Positions 1 through 6,909 of a stretch of DNA of 39,712 nt are shown here, piece after piece. Each line of letters begins with the position of its first letter. Position 1 is the first letter of the stretch. This DNA comes from Clostridia bacterium. GTDB taxonomy: Bacteria; Bacillota; Clostridia; Oscillospirales; Acutalibacteraceae. Where the stretch lies: contig JAFPCP010000084.1 of the NCBI GenBank assembly GCA_017423825.1, positions 1-39,712 of the forward strand, given 5' to 3'. Under the pieces are notes generated by a model that did not search any database, was not told where the DNA came from, and was given only the letters and a program-made list of their open reading frames with translations. Made by a program: the position numbers and the translations under genes.

Positions 1-228
1 ATGGACGCACCTCTGGTGCACCAGTTGTCACGCCAGTGGCACAGCTGGGCAGCTATGTGCGGAGCGGATAAACGCTGAAAGCATCTAAGCGTGAAGCCGA
101 CCCTAAGATAAGATATCCCACTGAGTAATCAGGTAAGAACCCACGAAGACTACGTGGTTGATAGGCTGCGTGTGTAAGGACGGTGACGTCTTTAGCTTGG
201 CAGTACTAATCGTTCGAGGGCTTGACCT
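1..228 (+). rRNA. 23S ribosomal RNA, 3' end (partial)
   Basis: The window opens inside the 3' terminal domain of 23S rRNA. Visible landmarks are the conserved stretch around GGATAAACGCTGAAAGCATC near 65-85, the AAGATAAGATATCCC region, and the closing block ending GAGGGCTTGACCT near 228. The 5' part lies outside the window. The exact 3' end is estimated from where 23S genes normally stop, so it may be off by a few bases. A 5S gene follows after about 127 bases on the same strand, the usual order of a bacterial rrn operon. Confidence 0.95.
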
Positions 229-355
229 ACGTCAGGCGAAACGTGTACAGAATCGCTGTATTTGGTGCGAAGCATGGGATGCATGCAGAGCACAAAAGGT
301 TCTCATTCTAAGAAGCGACTTTATTCAGTTCTCAGGGCCTTGTACCTGAGATATA
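229..355 (+). other. 23S-5S intergenic spacer
   Basis: This transcribed spacer contains no tRNA gene. It holds a hairpin with stem CTCAGG (331-336) and CCTGAG (345-350) just before the 5S gene. Such a hairpin could take part in precursor rRNA processing, but that role is inferred from position only. Confidence 0.6.
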
Positions 356-471
<116 letters not shown>

Positions 472-472
472 A

Positions 473-515
473 TATACAAAGAAGCCACCCTTTTTGAGGG
501 TGGCTTCTTTGTATA
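473..515 (+). terminator. rrn operon terminator
   Basis: A perfect 19-bp inverted repeat (473-491 and 497-515) with a five-base loop TTTTG follows directly after the 5S gene. The stem contains GAAGCCACCCT and AGGGTGGCTTC and is flanked by A- and T-rich ends. It is an intrinsic terminator for the rRNA operon and is symmetrical enough to act on both strands. Confidence 0.92.
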
Positions 516-609
516 TTCACTGGCCTACCTCGCACATTCGTTGCGTTGCAACGAATGGCAGGCCCAAATGTACAGATTTTTTCTCTTTGCCTTGCTTCTA
601 TTTGGGCCG

Positions 610-622
610 AGACGCCAACATA
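610..622 (+). repeat. short copy of the 5S rRNA 3' end
   Basis: The 13 bases AGACGCCAACATA repeat exactly the last bases of the 5S gene and its flank (462-474), 148 bp downstream of the original. As at the real 5S end, the copy is followed at once by a terminator hairpin, but of different sequence. Thirteen bases could match by chance. The identical position next to a terminator makes a remnant of a second rrn operon end more likely. Confidence 0.6.
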
Positions 623-623
623 A

Positions 624-659
624 AAAGAACCCTACGGTTTTACCGTGGGGTTCTTTTTT
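624..659 (+). terminator. second terminator after the rrn operon
   Basis: AGAACCCTACGGT pairs with ACCGTGGGGTTCT (one T-G wobble) around a short T-rich loop and is followed by TTTTTT. It has the form of an intrinsic terminator. No gene is visible between it and the first terminator, so it is a backup or a leftover from a second rrn end. Confidence 0.8.
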
Positions 660-938
660 GCGTTTACACCATCTTTTCGTTTTCGGGCAAGCTTCCAGCC
701 AAGAGCCGGTTTGCACAAACTTCGGAGAATGACCGCCGGTCATTCTCGCGCCGTGGCGGCAGAAACTTCGACACGCATTATTTTATGCGCCACGGCAAGC
801 GGCTCCCGGGACGGACGGCAGGGTGTCTCTTTGCTTTTACACTACCTCTGCGTCCCCATATAAACAAAAACGTGTAGCGCATTGGCTTTGCTCCACAGCA
901 ATAAAAAATAAAAAGGCAAAAAAGTGTGCAATTTGTGG

Positions 939-966
939 TTGCAAAAATGTCACGGTGTGGTACAAT
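939..966 (+). promoter_or_regulatory. sigma-A-type promoter for the 1045-3083 operon
   Basis: TTGCAA (939-944) and TACAAT (961-966) are separated by 16 bases, and the start codon lies 79 bases downstream. The same TTGCAA/TACAAT pair occurs before tRNA-Arg and before trkA in this window, which supports it as a local promoter form. Confidence 0.65.
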
Positions 967-1044
967 AAACATGTTAACTGGTGAACTGCGCGCAGGCGCC
1001 GGCCAATAAGAAAGAGAAACACATTACGAAAAGGAGAGATTCCT

Positions 1045-2010
1045 ATGAAACTGGGCGTTTTGACTGTTCCGTTGCAAGGCAAGCCGACCGAGGAGGCTTT
1101 TGCTTATTTACATAATTTAGGGGTTCAGACGGTGGAGCTCGGCACCGGTGGGTATACCAACCACAACCATTGCAACCCCGATGAATTGTTAGCGGACGAA
1201 AAAAAGATTGACGAACTGAAAGCGTTGCTTGCCAAATACGATTTGGAAATCAGCGTCTTATCTTGTCACGGTAACCCCGTGCACCCCAACAAAGAGACGG
1301 CGCAAGCCTATCATCAAGTGTTTGTCGACACCTGCAAACTGGCACAAAAACTGGGCGTGGACACGGTTGTGACCTTTTCCGGCTGCCCCGGCGATTGTCC
1401 GAACTCGAAATATCCCAACTGGGTGACCTGCCCCTGGCCGGATGATTTCGGAAAGATTTTGGAATACCAGTGGAACGACGTGTTGATTCCGTATTGGAAA
1501 GAAACGGCGAAAATTGCCGAAAGTTACGGCGTGAAGAAAATTGCTTTTGAGATGCACCCTGGTTTCTGCGTGTATAACCCGGCGACGCTGCTGCGCTTGC
1601 GCGAAGCGGTCGGCCCGATTATCGGTGCCAACTTTGATCCCAGCCATTTGATTTGGCAGGGCATGGATCCGGTGGAAGCGCTGAAAGCGCTCAAAGGCGC
1701 GGTATATCACTTCCACGCCAAAGACACCCGTGTGGACCCGCGCAACAAAGCCGTTAACGGCGTGTTGGACACCGGTAGTTACGGGGATTTGTCTACCCGC
1801 AGTTGGTTGTTCCGCACGATTGGCTATGGTTCCGATGTGAAGATGTGGAAAGATTTGATGTCCACATTGCAACTCATTGAATACGACGGCTCGGTGAGCA
1901 TTGAGCATGAAGACGCGCTCATGTCCGTGCAACAAGGCCTGGAAAAGGCGATTGCTTTCTTGCAAGACGTGATGATCACCGAAAAACCGGCCGCTATGTG
2001 GTGGGCATAA
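1045..2010 (+). CDS. sugar phosphate isomerase/epimerase family protein (TIM barrel)
   Basis: This 321-residue protein belongs to the xylose-isomerase-like TIM-barrel family (AP endonuclease family 2), which holds sugar and inositol isomerases and epimerases such as IolE. Metal-ligand candidates lie in the usual strand ends: VLSCHGNP near residue 73, AFEMHPG near 170, NFDPSHL near 197, YHFHAKD near 224, and SIEHED near 286. There is no signal peptide, so it should be cytoplasmic. The start ATG follows AAAGGAGAG at a good distance. The next gene, a Gfo/Idh/MocA oxidoreductase, begins 23 bases after the stop. This pairing is common in operons for inositol or unusual sugars, where the dehydrogenase makes a keto-sugar and the isomerase acts on it. 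The substrate cannot be read from the sequence. Confidence 0.88.
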   Translation: MKLGVLTVPLQGKPTEEAFAYLHNLGVQTVELGTGGYTNHNHCNPDELLADEKKIDELKALLAKYDLEISVLSCHGNPVHPNKETAQAYHQVFVDTCKLAQKLGVDTVVTFSGCPGDCPNSKYPNWVTCPWPDDFGKILEYQWNDVLIPYWKETAKIAESYGVKKIAFEMHPGFCVYNPATLLRLREAVGPIIGANFDPSHLIWQGMDPVEALKALKGAVYHFHAKDTRVDPRNKAVNGVLDTGSYGDLSTRSWLFRTIGYGSDVKMWKDLMSTLQLIEYDGSVSIEHEDALMSVQQGLEKAIAFLQDVMITEKPAAMWWA

Positions 2011-2033
2011 GTTTAAGACGGAAGGGCAATAGC

Positions 2034-3083
2034 ATGAGAAAGATGAATTTGGTGGTTATAGGCTACGGCGGCATGGGTGGCTGGCACGCACAGCACGCGC
2101 TGAATAGCGATGTGGTGAATCTGCGCGGCGTATATGACATTCTGCCGGAGCGTAACGCGTTAGCCGAAAGCCGCGGTATACACGCGTACGCCTCGTATGA
2201 GGATGTGCTGGCGGATGAGCAGGTGGATTTGATAACCGTTGCCATTCCTAACGATGTGCACGAATCTGTATGCGTCCGCGCGTTAGAGGCGGGAAAACAT
2301 GTTATCTGTGAAAAACCGGTCACACTGGACTGCGCCAGTTTGCAGCGGATGTGCGCTGCCGCCGATAAGGCCGGCCGGATTTTCTCGGTGCATCAAAATC
2401 GGCGCTGGGACGTCGACTATCTGGCCATCAAACAGTTGGCCGAAAGCGGGGAAATTGGCGAAGTCATTCGCATCGAATCCCGCATTCACGGCTCCCGCGG
2501 CATCCCCAGCGATTGGCGCGGACTGAAAGCCTATGGCGGTGGCATGTTGTACGATTGGGGCATTCACTTGATTGACCAGGTGATGCAAATCATTACCGCG
2601 CCGGTCGTCAGTGTGGATTGCCGGTTTGACCACATCACCAATGATGAAGTGGACGATGGGTTCCGCTTGGATATGACATTTGCCGACGGAAAATCGGCGT
2701 ATGTCGAGGTGGGCACTTATAACTTCATCGCCATGCCGCGCTTATATATGCGCGCGAAGGACGGCAGTGCGCTGATTAGCGACTGGCGCGAAAAATGCCA
2801 GGTGGTGAAATGCAACTATTGGCATGAGAGTGACGTGTTGCCGGTGCAGACGGCGGCCGGGCTGACTAAAACGATGGCGCCCCGCGACGACATTACCACC
2901 ACCACGTATACCTTGGAGCGGCCGGCTTCCGACGTGCATGAGTATTATCGCAATTTTGTTAAAGCGATGGCCGGAGAAGAACAACCTTTGGTCACGCATA
3001 CGCAGATGATGCGGGTGTTGCGGGTGATTGAAGTGGCGTTTGAGTCCGCGGAGAAAAATCAGGTTATTGCGTGCAACGTTTAA
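2034..3083 (+). CDS. Gfo/Idh/MocA family NAD(P)-dependent oxidoreductase
   Basis: The 349-residue protein starts with a Rossmann dinucleotide-binding loop, GYGGMGG, near residues 9-15. It carries the family motif EKPVTLD near residue 93 and the HQNRRWDVDY segment near 122, followed by the alpha/beta dimerisation domain. GGMLYDWGIHLIDQ near 172-185 holds the conserved Asp and His of the active site. The ATG at 2034 was chosen because GGAAGGG lies seven bases upstream. An in-frame ATG at 1998 has no such site and would overlap the previous gene. The family oxidises or reduces sugars, inositols or amino sugars. It is cotranscribed with the TIM-barrel isomerase, so the two probably act in one small sugar pathway. 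Substrate and cofactor preference are unknown. Confidence 0.9.
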   Translation: MRKMNLVVIGYGGMGGWHAQHALNSDVVNLRGVYDILPERNALAESRGIHAYASYEDVLADEQVDLITVAIPNDVHESVCVRALEAGKHVICEKPVTLDCASLQRMCAAADKAGRIFSVHQNRRWDVDYLAIKQLAESGEIGEVIRIESRIHGSRGIPSDWRGLKAYGGGMLYDWGIHLIDQVMQIITAPVVSVDCRFDHITNDEVDDGFRLDMTFADGKSAYVEVGTYNFIAMPRLYMRAKDGSALISDWREKCQVVKCNYWHESDVLPVQTAAGLTKTMAPRDDITTTTYTLERPASDVHEYYRNFVKAMAGEEQPLVTHTQMMRVLRVIEVAFESAEKNQVIACNV

Positions 3084-3086
3084 TGG

Positions 3087-3121
3087 AAAAAGCACCTGCC
3101 CAGTCGGGCGGGTGCTTTTTT
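3087..3121. terminator. bidirectional terminator
   Basis: AAAAGCACCTGCCC and GGGCGGGTGCTTTTT form a GC-rich stem flanked by A and T runs on both sides. It ends the sugar operon on the plus strand and, read the other way, the kinase-like gene at 3139-3648. Confidence 0.88.
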
Positions 3122-3138
3122 TGTGTTACGCGAAGAAA

Positions 3139-3648
3139 CTACACGTCTAAGGTATAGGTTTGGTCAATCAGCCAATACGGCAGGTTGTGTTTTTGCGCGC
3201 GTTCCAAAACTTGCGCATTATCTCTCAAAAGGGTCTCCATCGTACAATCCGTATCATCCAAGCGGGTTTCCACGACGTTGGCGAACTTTTTTATATCCGC
3301 AAAGTGCGTTTTGATATAGTTCGCGCTCATAACCAGACAATGGTATTGGATGTTGTCGAGATATTCTTGCGAGAAATCCGTTTTCCAATCAAACGGAACG
3401 TAGCATCCCTCCACAACCAAATTCTGGTTGTTTTCGATGGCCGTTTTGATTATTTCCCGGACAATGGGCCATAGGTAGGCGGTTAAAGCGGCATCCTCGC
3501 TGGTGGGGGTGAGGTCAGTGTGGCCGCTGCGGATTAACCCCATTTTCAAATGGTCGATGGACAGATACGGATACGCGTATTTTTCCAGAAGTTTTTGCGC
3601 GAGCACCGTTTTCCCGGTGTGGGATGCGCCTGTAATTAAAATCACCAT
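3139..3648 (-). CDS. small P-loop NTPase, nucleotide kinase-like
   Basis: The 169-residue protein opens with a strand and a Walker A loop, GASHTGKT, at residues 7-14. After an adenylate/uridine-kinase-like lid region it has the hydrophobic strand NLVVEGCYVPFDW near 75-87, where a Walker B-type acidic residue sits. The size and the motif order fit the P-loop kinases often annotated as adenylate kinase-like or AAA ATPase. It lacks the features of true Adk. The C-terminal part ends NLPYWLIDQTYTLDV. It is a single gene with its own promoter and is followed by a shared terminator. The substrate is unknown. Confidence 0.7.
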   Translation of the reverse strand: MVILITGASHTGKTVLAQKLLEKYAYPYLSIDHLKMGLIRSGHTDLTPTSEDAALTAYLWPIVREIIKTAIENNQNLVVEGCYVPFDWKTDFSQEYLDNIQYHCLVMSANYIKTHFADIKKFANVVETRLDDTDCTMETLLRDNAQVLERAQKHNLPYWLIDQTYTLDV

Positions 3649-3684
3649 CGTTTTTCACCTCGCAAAAGGGACTGTGTTAAATAG

Positions 3685-3693
3685 AGTATAGCA
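3685..3693 (-). promoter_or_regulatory. extended -10 promoter for the P-loop gene
   Basis: Read on the minus strand, TGCTATACT is an extended -10 element about 37 bases before the start codon. No good -35 hexamer is visible, which is typical of extended -10 promoters. Confidence 0.5.
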
Positions 3694-3709
3694 TATATCT
3701 GGCCAAAAT

Positions 3710-3760
3710 GCCACCCTGTGAAAAGGTGGCGAGACTTGCAACTCATGGTTGTTGACCGCG
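3710..3760 (-). repeat. degenerate copy of the tRNA-Pro 3' half with a hairpin
   Basis: On the minus strand this stretch resembles the anticodon-stem-to-acceptor part of the tRNA-Pro gene at 3902-3977. The block CAAGTCTCGCCAC is identical, and GGTCAA and TGAG upstream also match. One extra G sits inside the T-loop, which would enlarge the loop to eight bases. The copy lies 184 bp downstream of the real gene. It runs into a hairpin GCCACC/GGTGGC (3710-3730) followed by ATTTT, a possible weak terminator. It cannot encode a working tRNA. Confidence 0.6.
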
Positions 3761-3865
3761 GGCGGTTTTGTGTGCCGCCGGGGGATGCGTCGGCGGTCAA
3801 AACCCGGTGTTTTGCGTGGGCAAAACACGGCTCATCAAGAAATTCCATCCACCATTCCAACGAAG

Positions 3866-3900
3866 AAAAAGGAGCACCGCATCGCGGTACTCCCTTTTTC
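3866..3900 (-). terminator. tRNA-Pro terminator
   Basis: Directly after the tRNA 3' end, on the minus strand, GGGAGTACCGC and GCGGTGCTCC pair around GAT with one mismatch, followed by TTTTTC. This is an intrinsic terminator for the single tRNA transcript. Confidence 0.8.
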
Positions 3901-3901
3901 T

Positions 3902-3977
3902 TGGTCCGAGTGGCGAGACTTGAACTCACGGCCTCTTGACCCCCAGTCAAGCGCGCTACCAACTGCGCCACACCCGG
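3902..3977 (-). tRNA. tRNA-Pro (anticodon GGG)
   Basis: The 76-base minus-strand gene folds as a cloverleaf: acceptor CCGGGTG with CACTCGG (one G-T pair), D-arm GCGC...GCGC, anticodon arm CTTGA-CTGGGGG-TCAAG, T-arm GTGAG-TTCAAGT-CTCGC. T33 is followed by GGG, which reads proline codons CCC/CCU. The CCA end is encoded (3902-3904). A promoter lies just upstream and a terminator directly downstream, so it is transcribed alone. Confidence 0.95.
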
Positions 3978-4001
3978 ATATCTGCATTAACTGCGAGAGA
4001 C

Positions 4002-4030
4002 ATTATAGCATACTCACATGTAAAAAGCAA
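4002..4030 (-). promoter_or_regulatory. promoter of tRNA-Pro
   Basis: On the minus strand, TTGCTT (4025-4030) and TATAAT (4002-4007) are separated by 17 bases, and TGC extends the -10. The tRNA begins about 25 bases downstream. Confidence 0.75.
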
Positions 4031-4162
4031 GCCTATTTTCACTTTCTCTTGAAAAACTTTTTGGTTTTTCGGCAACGGCACACCACCGCGTTTGCAACAA
4101 GGTTACCCATTCTCTCGGCGGGCATGCACGAAAGGTTGTATAGCTTGTCCAATAACTTGTTC

Positions 4163-4191
4163 TTGTGTAAATCGACGGAATATGGTATACT
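4163..4191 (+). promoter_or_regulatory. promoter of bipA
   Basis: TTGTGT (4163-4168) and TATACT (4186-4191) are separated by 17 bases. The start codon is 58 bases downstream, with AAGGAAC before it. Confidence 0.75.
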
Positions 4192-4249
4192 GTTCTTGTT
4201 AAAATGCCGAGAAATCAGCCGGGTTTTTTAGAAAGAAGGAACAAAAATT

Positions 4250-6082
4250 ATGGGCACGAGGAACGATTTGCGGAATGTGGCGATTATTGCGCACGTTGAC
4301 CATGGAAAAACCACGTTAGTGGACCAGTTGTTGCGGCAAAGCGGTACGTTCCGCGCGAACGAACAGGTGGCGGAGCGGGTGATGGACTCCGGCGACTTGG
4401 AACGGGAGCGGGGCATCACCATTCTCTCGAAAAACACCGCCGTGAAATACGGCGATGCGAAAATCAACATCGTGGACACCCCCGGTCACGCGGATTTTGG
4501 CGGTGAAGTGGAGCGCATCCTGCTGATGGTGGATGGCGTGCTTCTGTTGGTGGATGCGTTTGAGGGTTGTATGCCGCAGACGCGCTTTGTGCTCAAAAAA
4601 GCCCTTGGGCTTGGCAAACGCCCGGTGGTGGTCATTAACAAAATTGACCGAGATGGCGCACGCCCGGAAGAGGTCATCGACGAGTTGATTGATTTGTTTA
4701 TTGAACTGGGTGCTGACGAGGACCAGTTGGAGTTTCCGGTGGTGTATGCTTCCGGACGGGATGGGTATGCATCTCTCGACCCGACGGTGCGGCAGGGAGA
4801 TATGCAGCCGTTGTTTGAGGCGATTATGCAGCACGTCCCCGCCCCGCAGGGCGAGCTGGACGGCCCGTTACAGATTTTGTTCTCCAACATCGATTATGAC
4901 GATTATACCGGACGCATTGGGGTTGGCCGTGTTGAGCGGGGAAGTGTGCGCACCGGCCAGTCGGTAACCTTGTGCCGTCGAGACGGCACCACCACCGCTG
5001 CCCGCATCGGGAAACTGTATCAATTCGAGGGCTTGCGCCGCGTGGAATGTGAGACGGCCGGGTTGGGAGATTTGATTGCGGTCACCGGCATCACGGACCT
5101 TAACATCGGCGAAACGGCTTGTGATCCGGAGCATCCGGAGGCGTTGCCGTTCATCCACATCGATGAGCCGACGATTTCCATGCTGTTCATGGTGAACAAC
5201 AGCCCCTTTGCGGGTAAAGAGGGAAAGTTTGTCACCTCCCGCAATCTCCGTGACCGCCTTTTCAAAGAGGTGGAGACAAACGTCAGCATGCGGGTGGAAG
5301 AGACCGACACCACCGACGCGTTCAAGGTGTCCGGGCGGGGCGAATTGAGCCTGTCTATCCTGATTGAAACCATGCGTCGGCAGGGATATGAGTTTGCGGT
5401 CAGCCGGCCGCAGGTTATTTATAAAAAAGCAGCCGATGGAAGTTTGTTAGAGCCGATGGAACTACTGGTGATAGAAGTGCCGGAACAATATGTCGGTGCG
5501 ATTATGGAGCGGCTTGGTTCCCGCAAAGCGGAAATTGTCAACATGGGCACGCGCGACACCGGCATGAGCCATTTGGAGTTTCGCATCCCGGCGCGGGGCT
5601 TGATGGGCTACCGCCAACAGTTCTTGACCGACACCAACGGCAACGGCATCATGAACAGTTTGTTCGATGGCTATGAGCCGTACAAGGGAGATATTCCACA
5701 GCGAGTGCAAGGTTCCTTGGTGGTGCACGAGACCGGCGAAACATGCAGTTACGGCCTGTTCAATGCGCAGGACCGGGGTGCGTTGTTTGTCGGCCCGGGC
5801 GTGCCGGTGTATGAGGGCATGATTGTCGGGCAATCGCCCAAGGACGAGGACATCGTGGTGAACGTGTGCAAGAAAAAGCACGTCACCAACACCCGCGCAT
5901 CCGGCTCGGATGAAGCGTTGCGGTTGGTGCCGCCCACGGTGCTGAGCCTGGAACAGTCATTGGAATTCATCAACGACGACGAACTGGTGGAAGTCACGCC
6001 GGAAAGTATCCGGCTACGCAAGCGGATCTTGTCCAAAGAGCAACGGCTGAAAGCCGAGTCTCGCAAGAAAAACACAAAATGA
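4250..6082 (+). CDS. typA: ribosome-associated translational GTPase BipA/TypA
   Basis: The 610-residue protein has the normal length of BipA. This GTPase of the EF-G/LepA group binds the 70S ribosome and helps 50S assembly and growth under stress. The G domain shows AHVDHGKTTLVDQLL (G1, about residues 14-28), RERGITILSKNTAV (switch I/G2), DTPGHADFGGEVER (G3, about 77-90) and NKIDRDGA (G4, about 131). The characteristic C-terminal part follows, with GRGELSLSILIETMRRQGYEF near 361 and the BipA-specific GLMGYRQQFLTDT near 450. The start has a ribosome-binding site AAGGAAC. It is a single-gene unit with its own promoter and terminator. Confidence 0.97.
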   Translation: MGTRNDLRNVAIIAHVDHGKTTLVDQLLRQSGTFRANEQVAERVMDSGDLERERGITILSKNTAVKYGDAKINIVDTPGHADFGGEVERILLMVDGVLLLVDAFEGCMPQTRFVLKKALGLGKRPVVVINKIDRDGARPEEVIDELIDLFIELGADEDQLEFPVVYASGRDGYASLDPTVRQGDMQPLFEAIMQHVPAPQGELDGPLQILFSNIDYDDYTGRIGVGRVERGSVRTGQSVTLCRRDGTTTAARIGKLYQFEGLRRVECETAGLGDLIAVTGITDLNIGETACDPEHPEALPFIHIDEPTISMLFMVNNSPFAGKEGKFVTSRNLRDRLFKEVETNVSMRVEETDTTDAFKVSGRGELSLSILIETMRRQGYEFAVSRPQVIYKKAADGSLLEPMELLVIEVPEQYVGAIMERLGSRKAEIVNMGTRDTGMSHLEFRIPARGLMGYRQQFLTDTNGNGIMNSLFDGYEPYKGDIPQRVQGSLVVHETGETCSYGLFNAQDRGALFVGPGVPVYEGMIVGQSPKDEDIVVNVCKKKHVTNTRASGSDEALRLVPPTVLSLEQSLEFINDDELVEVTPESIRLRKRILSKEQRLKAESRKKNTK

Positions 6083-6088
6083 GAAAAA

Positions 6089-6115
6089 AGCAGACCTTAC
6101 AGGTCTGCTTTTTTT
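6089..6115 (+). terminator. bipA terminator
   Basis: AGCAGACCT and AGGTCTGCT form a perfect nine-pair stem with loop TAC, followed by a run of T. Confidence 0.92.
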
Positions 6116-6187
6116 CTTGGAATTGGATGGTTTATTTTTGCATTTGAGCGCAAACACTAGCCATAGAAAAAAGGAGCGTGGCCGCAT

Positions 6188-6862
6188 ATGGAAACCGTTA
6201 TTTCAATGCAAGGCGTTTGCAAACAATATGGCAAAGGGGAGCGGGCTGTTGCGGCGTTGAAAGACGTGACCTTTTCCGTAACAGCGGGGGAGATGGTTGC
6301 TATTTTGGGGCCGTCCGGTTCCGGCAAGTCCACGCTGATGAATTTACTGGGTTGTTTGGACACGCCGACAAAGGGGAGCTATCGACTGGCGGGGCGGCCG
6401 GTAGAGGAAATGAGCGAGGGGCATCTGTCAGCGCTGCGTAATCGCTATATCGGCTTTGTTTTTCAAAGTTTCCATCTGCTGCCGCAGTTGACGGCGATGG
6501 AAAACGTGGAACTGCCGCTTTTGTACCGAGGAATTCCGGAACGCAGACGGCGAGAAATGGCGGCGGACAGTTTGCGGCAGGTGGGCTTGGGTGACCGATT
6601 GCACCATCGACCGGCGCAATTGTCCGGCGGTCAGCAACAACGTGTGGCGATTGCCCGGGCAATCGTCGGGGCGCCGCCGATGCTGCTCGCGGATGAGCCT
6701 ACCGGCAATTTAGACACGGCCTCCGGGCAGGAAATCATGCAACTGTTGCGGCAACTGCACGCGGCGGGGCACACGGTCGTGCTTATCACGCACGATCCAC
6801 GTATCGGCGCGGCGTGTCCGCGGCGTGTGATTATTGAAGACGGCTGTCTGCGGGAGGAATAA
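6188..6862 (+). CDS. ABC transporter ATP-binding protein, MacB/LolD type
   Basis: The 224-residue ATPase has all catalytic motifs: Walker A GPSGSGKST near residues 41-49, Q-loop FVFQSFHLLPQ near 91, signature LSGGQQQR near 144, Walker B MLLADEPTGNLD near 163, and the switch histidine in LITHD near 199. Sequence and size match the MacB/LolD/FtsE group, which works with FtsX-like permeases in lipoprotein transport, peptide export or bacitracin-type resistance. The start follows AGGAGCG. No permease gene lies next to it: the downstream neighbour is a separate exporter on the other strand. It is therefore an orphan ATPase here, and its permease must be encoded elsewhere if it exists. Confidence 0.9.
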   Translation: METVISMQGVCKQYGKGERAVAALKDVTFSVTAGEMVAILGPSGSGKSTLMNLLGCLDTPTKGSYRLAGRPVEEMSEGHLSALRNRYIGFVFQSFHLLPQLTAMENVELPLLYRGIPERRRREMAADSLRQVGLGDRLHHRPAQLSGGQQQRVAIARAIVGAPPMLLADEPTGNLDTASGQEIMQLLRQLHAAGHTVVLITHDPRIGAACPRRVIIEDGCLREE

Positions 6863-6863
6863 A

Positions 6864-6895
6864 AAACAGGGGCGACCATTCGGTTGCCCCTGTTT
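6864..6895. terminator. bidirectional terminator between convergent ABC genes
   Basis: AAACAGGGGC and GCCCCTGTTT form a perfect ten-pair outer stem, extended inward by GACC/GGTT. The A run on the left gives a good T tract on the minus strand, so it suits the exporter gene best while also closing the plus-strand ATPase gene. Confidence 0.85.
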
Positions 6896-6909
6896 GGATA
6901 ACAGCGTTT

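Larger units (their letters stand above)
472..1044. other. gene-free, hairpin-rich stretch after the rRNA operon
   Basis: No credible protein gene lies here. Short open frames lack ribosome-binding sites and cross hairpins and terminators. The stretch holds two terminators (473-515 and 624-659), a short copy of the 5S 3' end (610-622), and several inverted repeats: CATTCGTTGC/GCAACGAATG (535-557), GGCCCAAAT/ATTTGGGCC (561-569 and 600-608), GAGAATGACCG/CGGTCATTCTC (725-747) and GCCGTGGC/GCCACGGC (750-757 and 789-796). It ends with the promoter of the next gene (939-966). Confidence 0.7.

Noticed and set aside
229..355. tRNA gene in the 23S-5S spacer
   Set aside because: No cloverleaf or CCA end is present. 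Only a short hairpin can be drawn.
494..877. Open reading frame of 127 codons downstream of the rRNA operon
   Set aside because: It crosses a terminator, the 5S 3'-end copy and several hairpins. It has no ribosome-binding site and its translation looks random.
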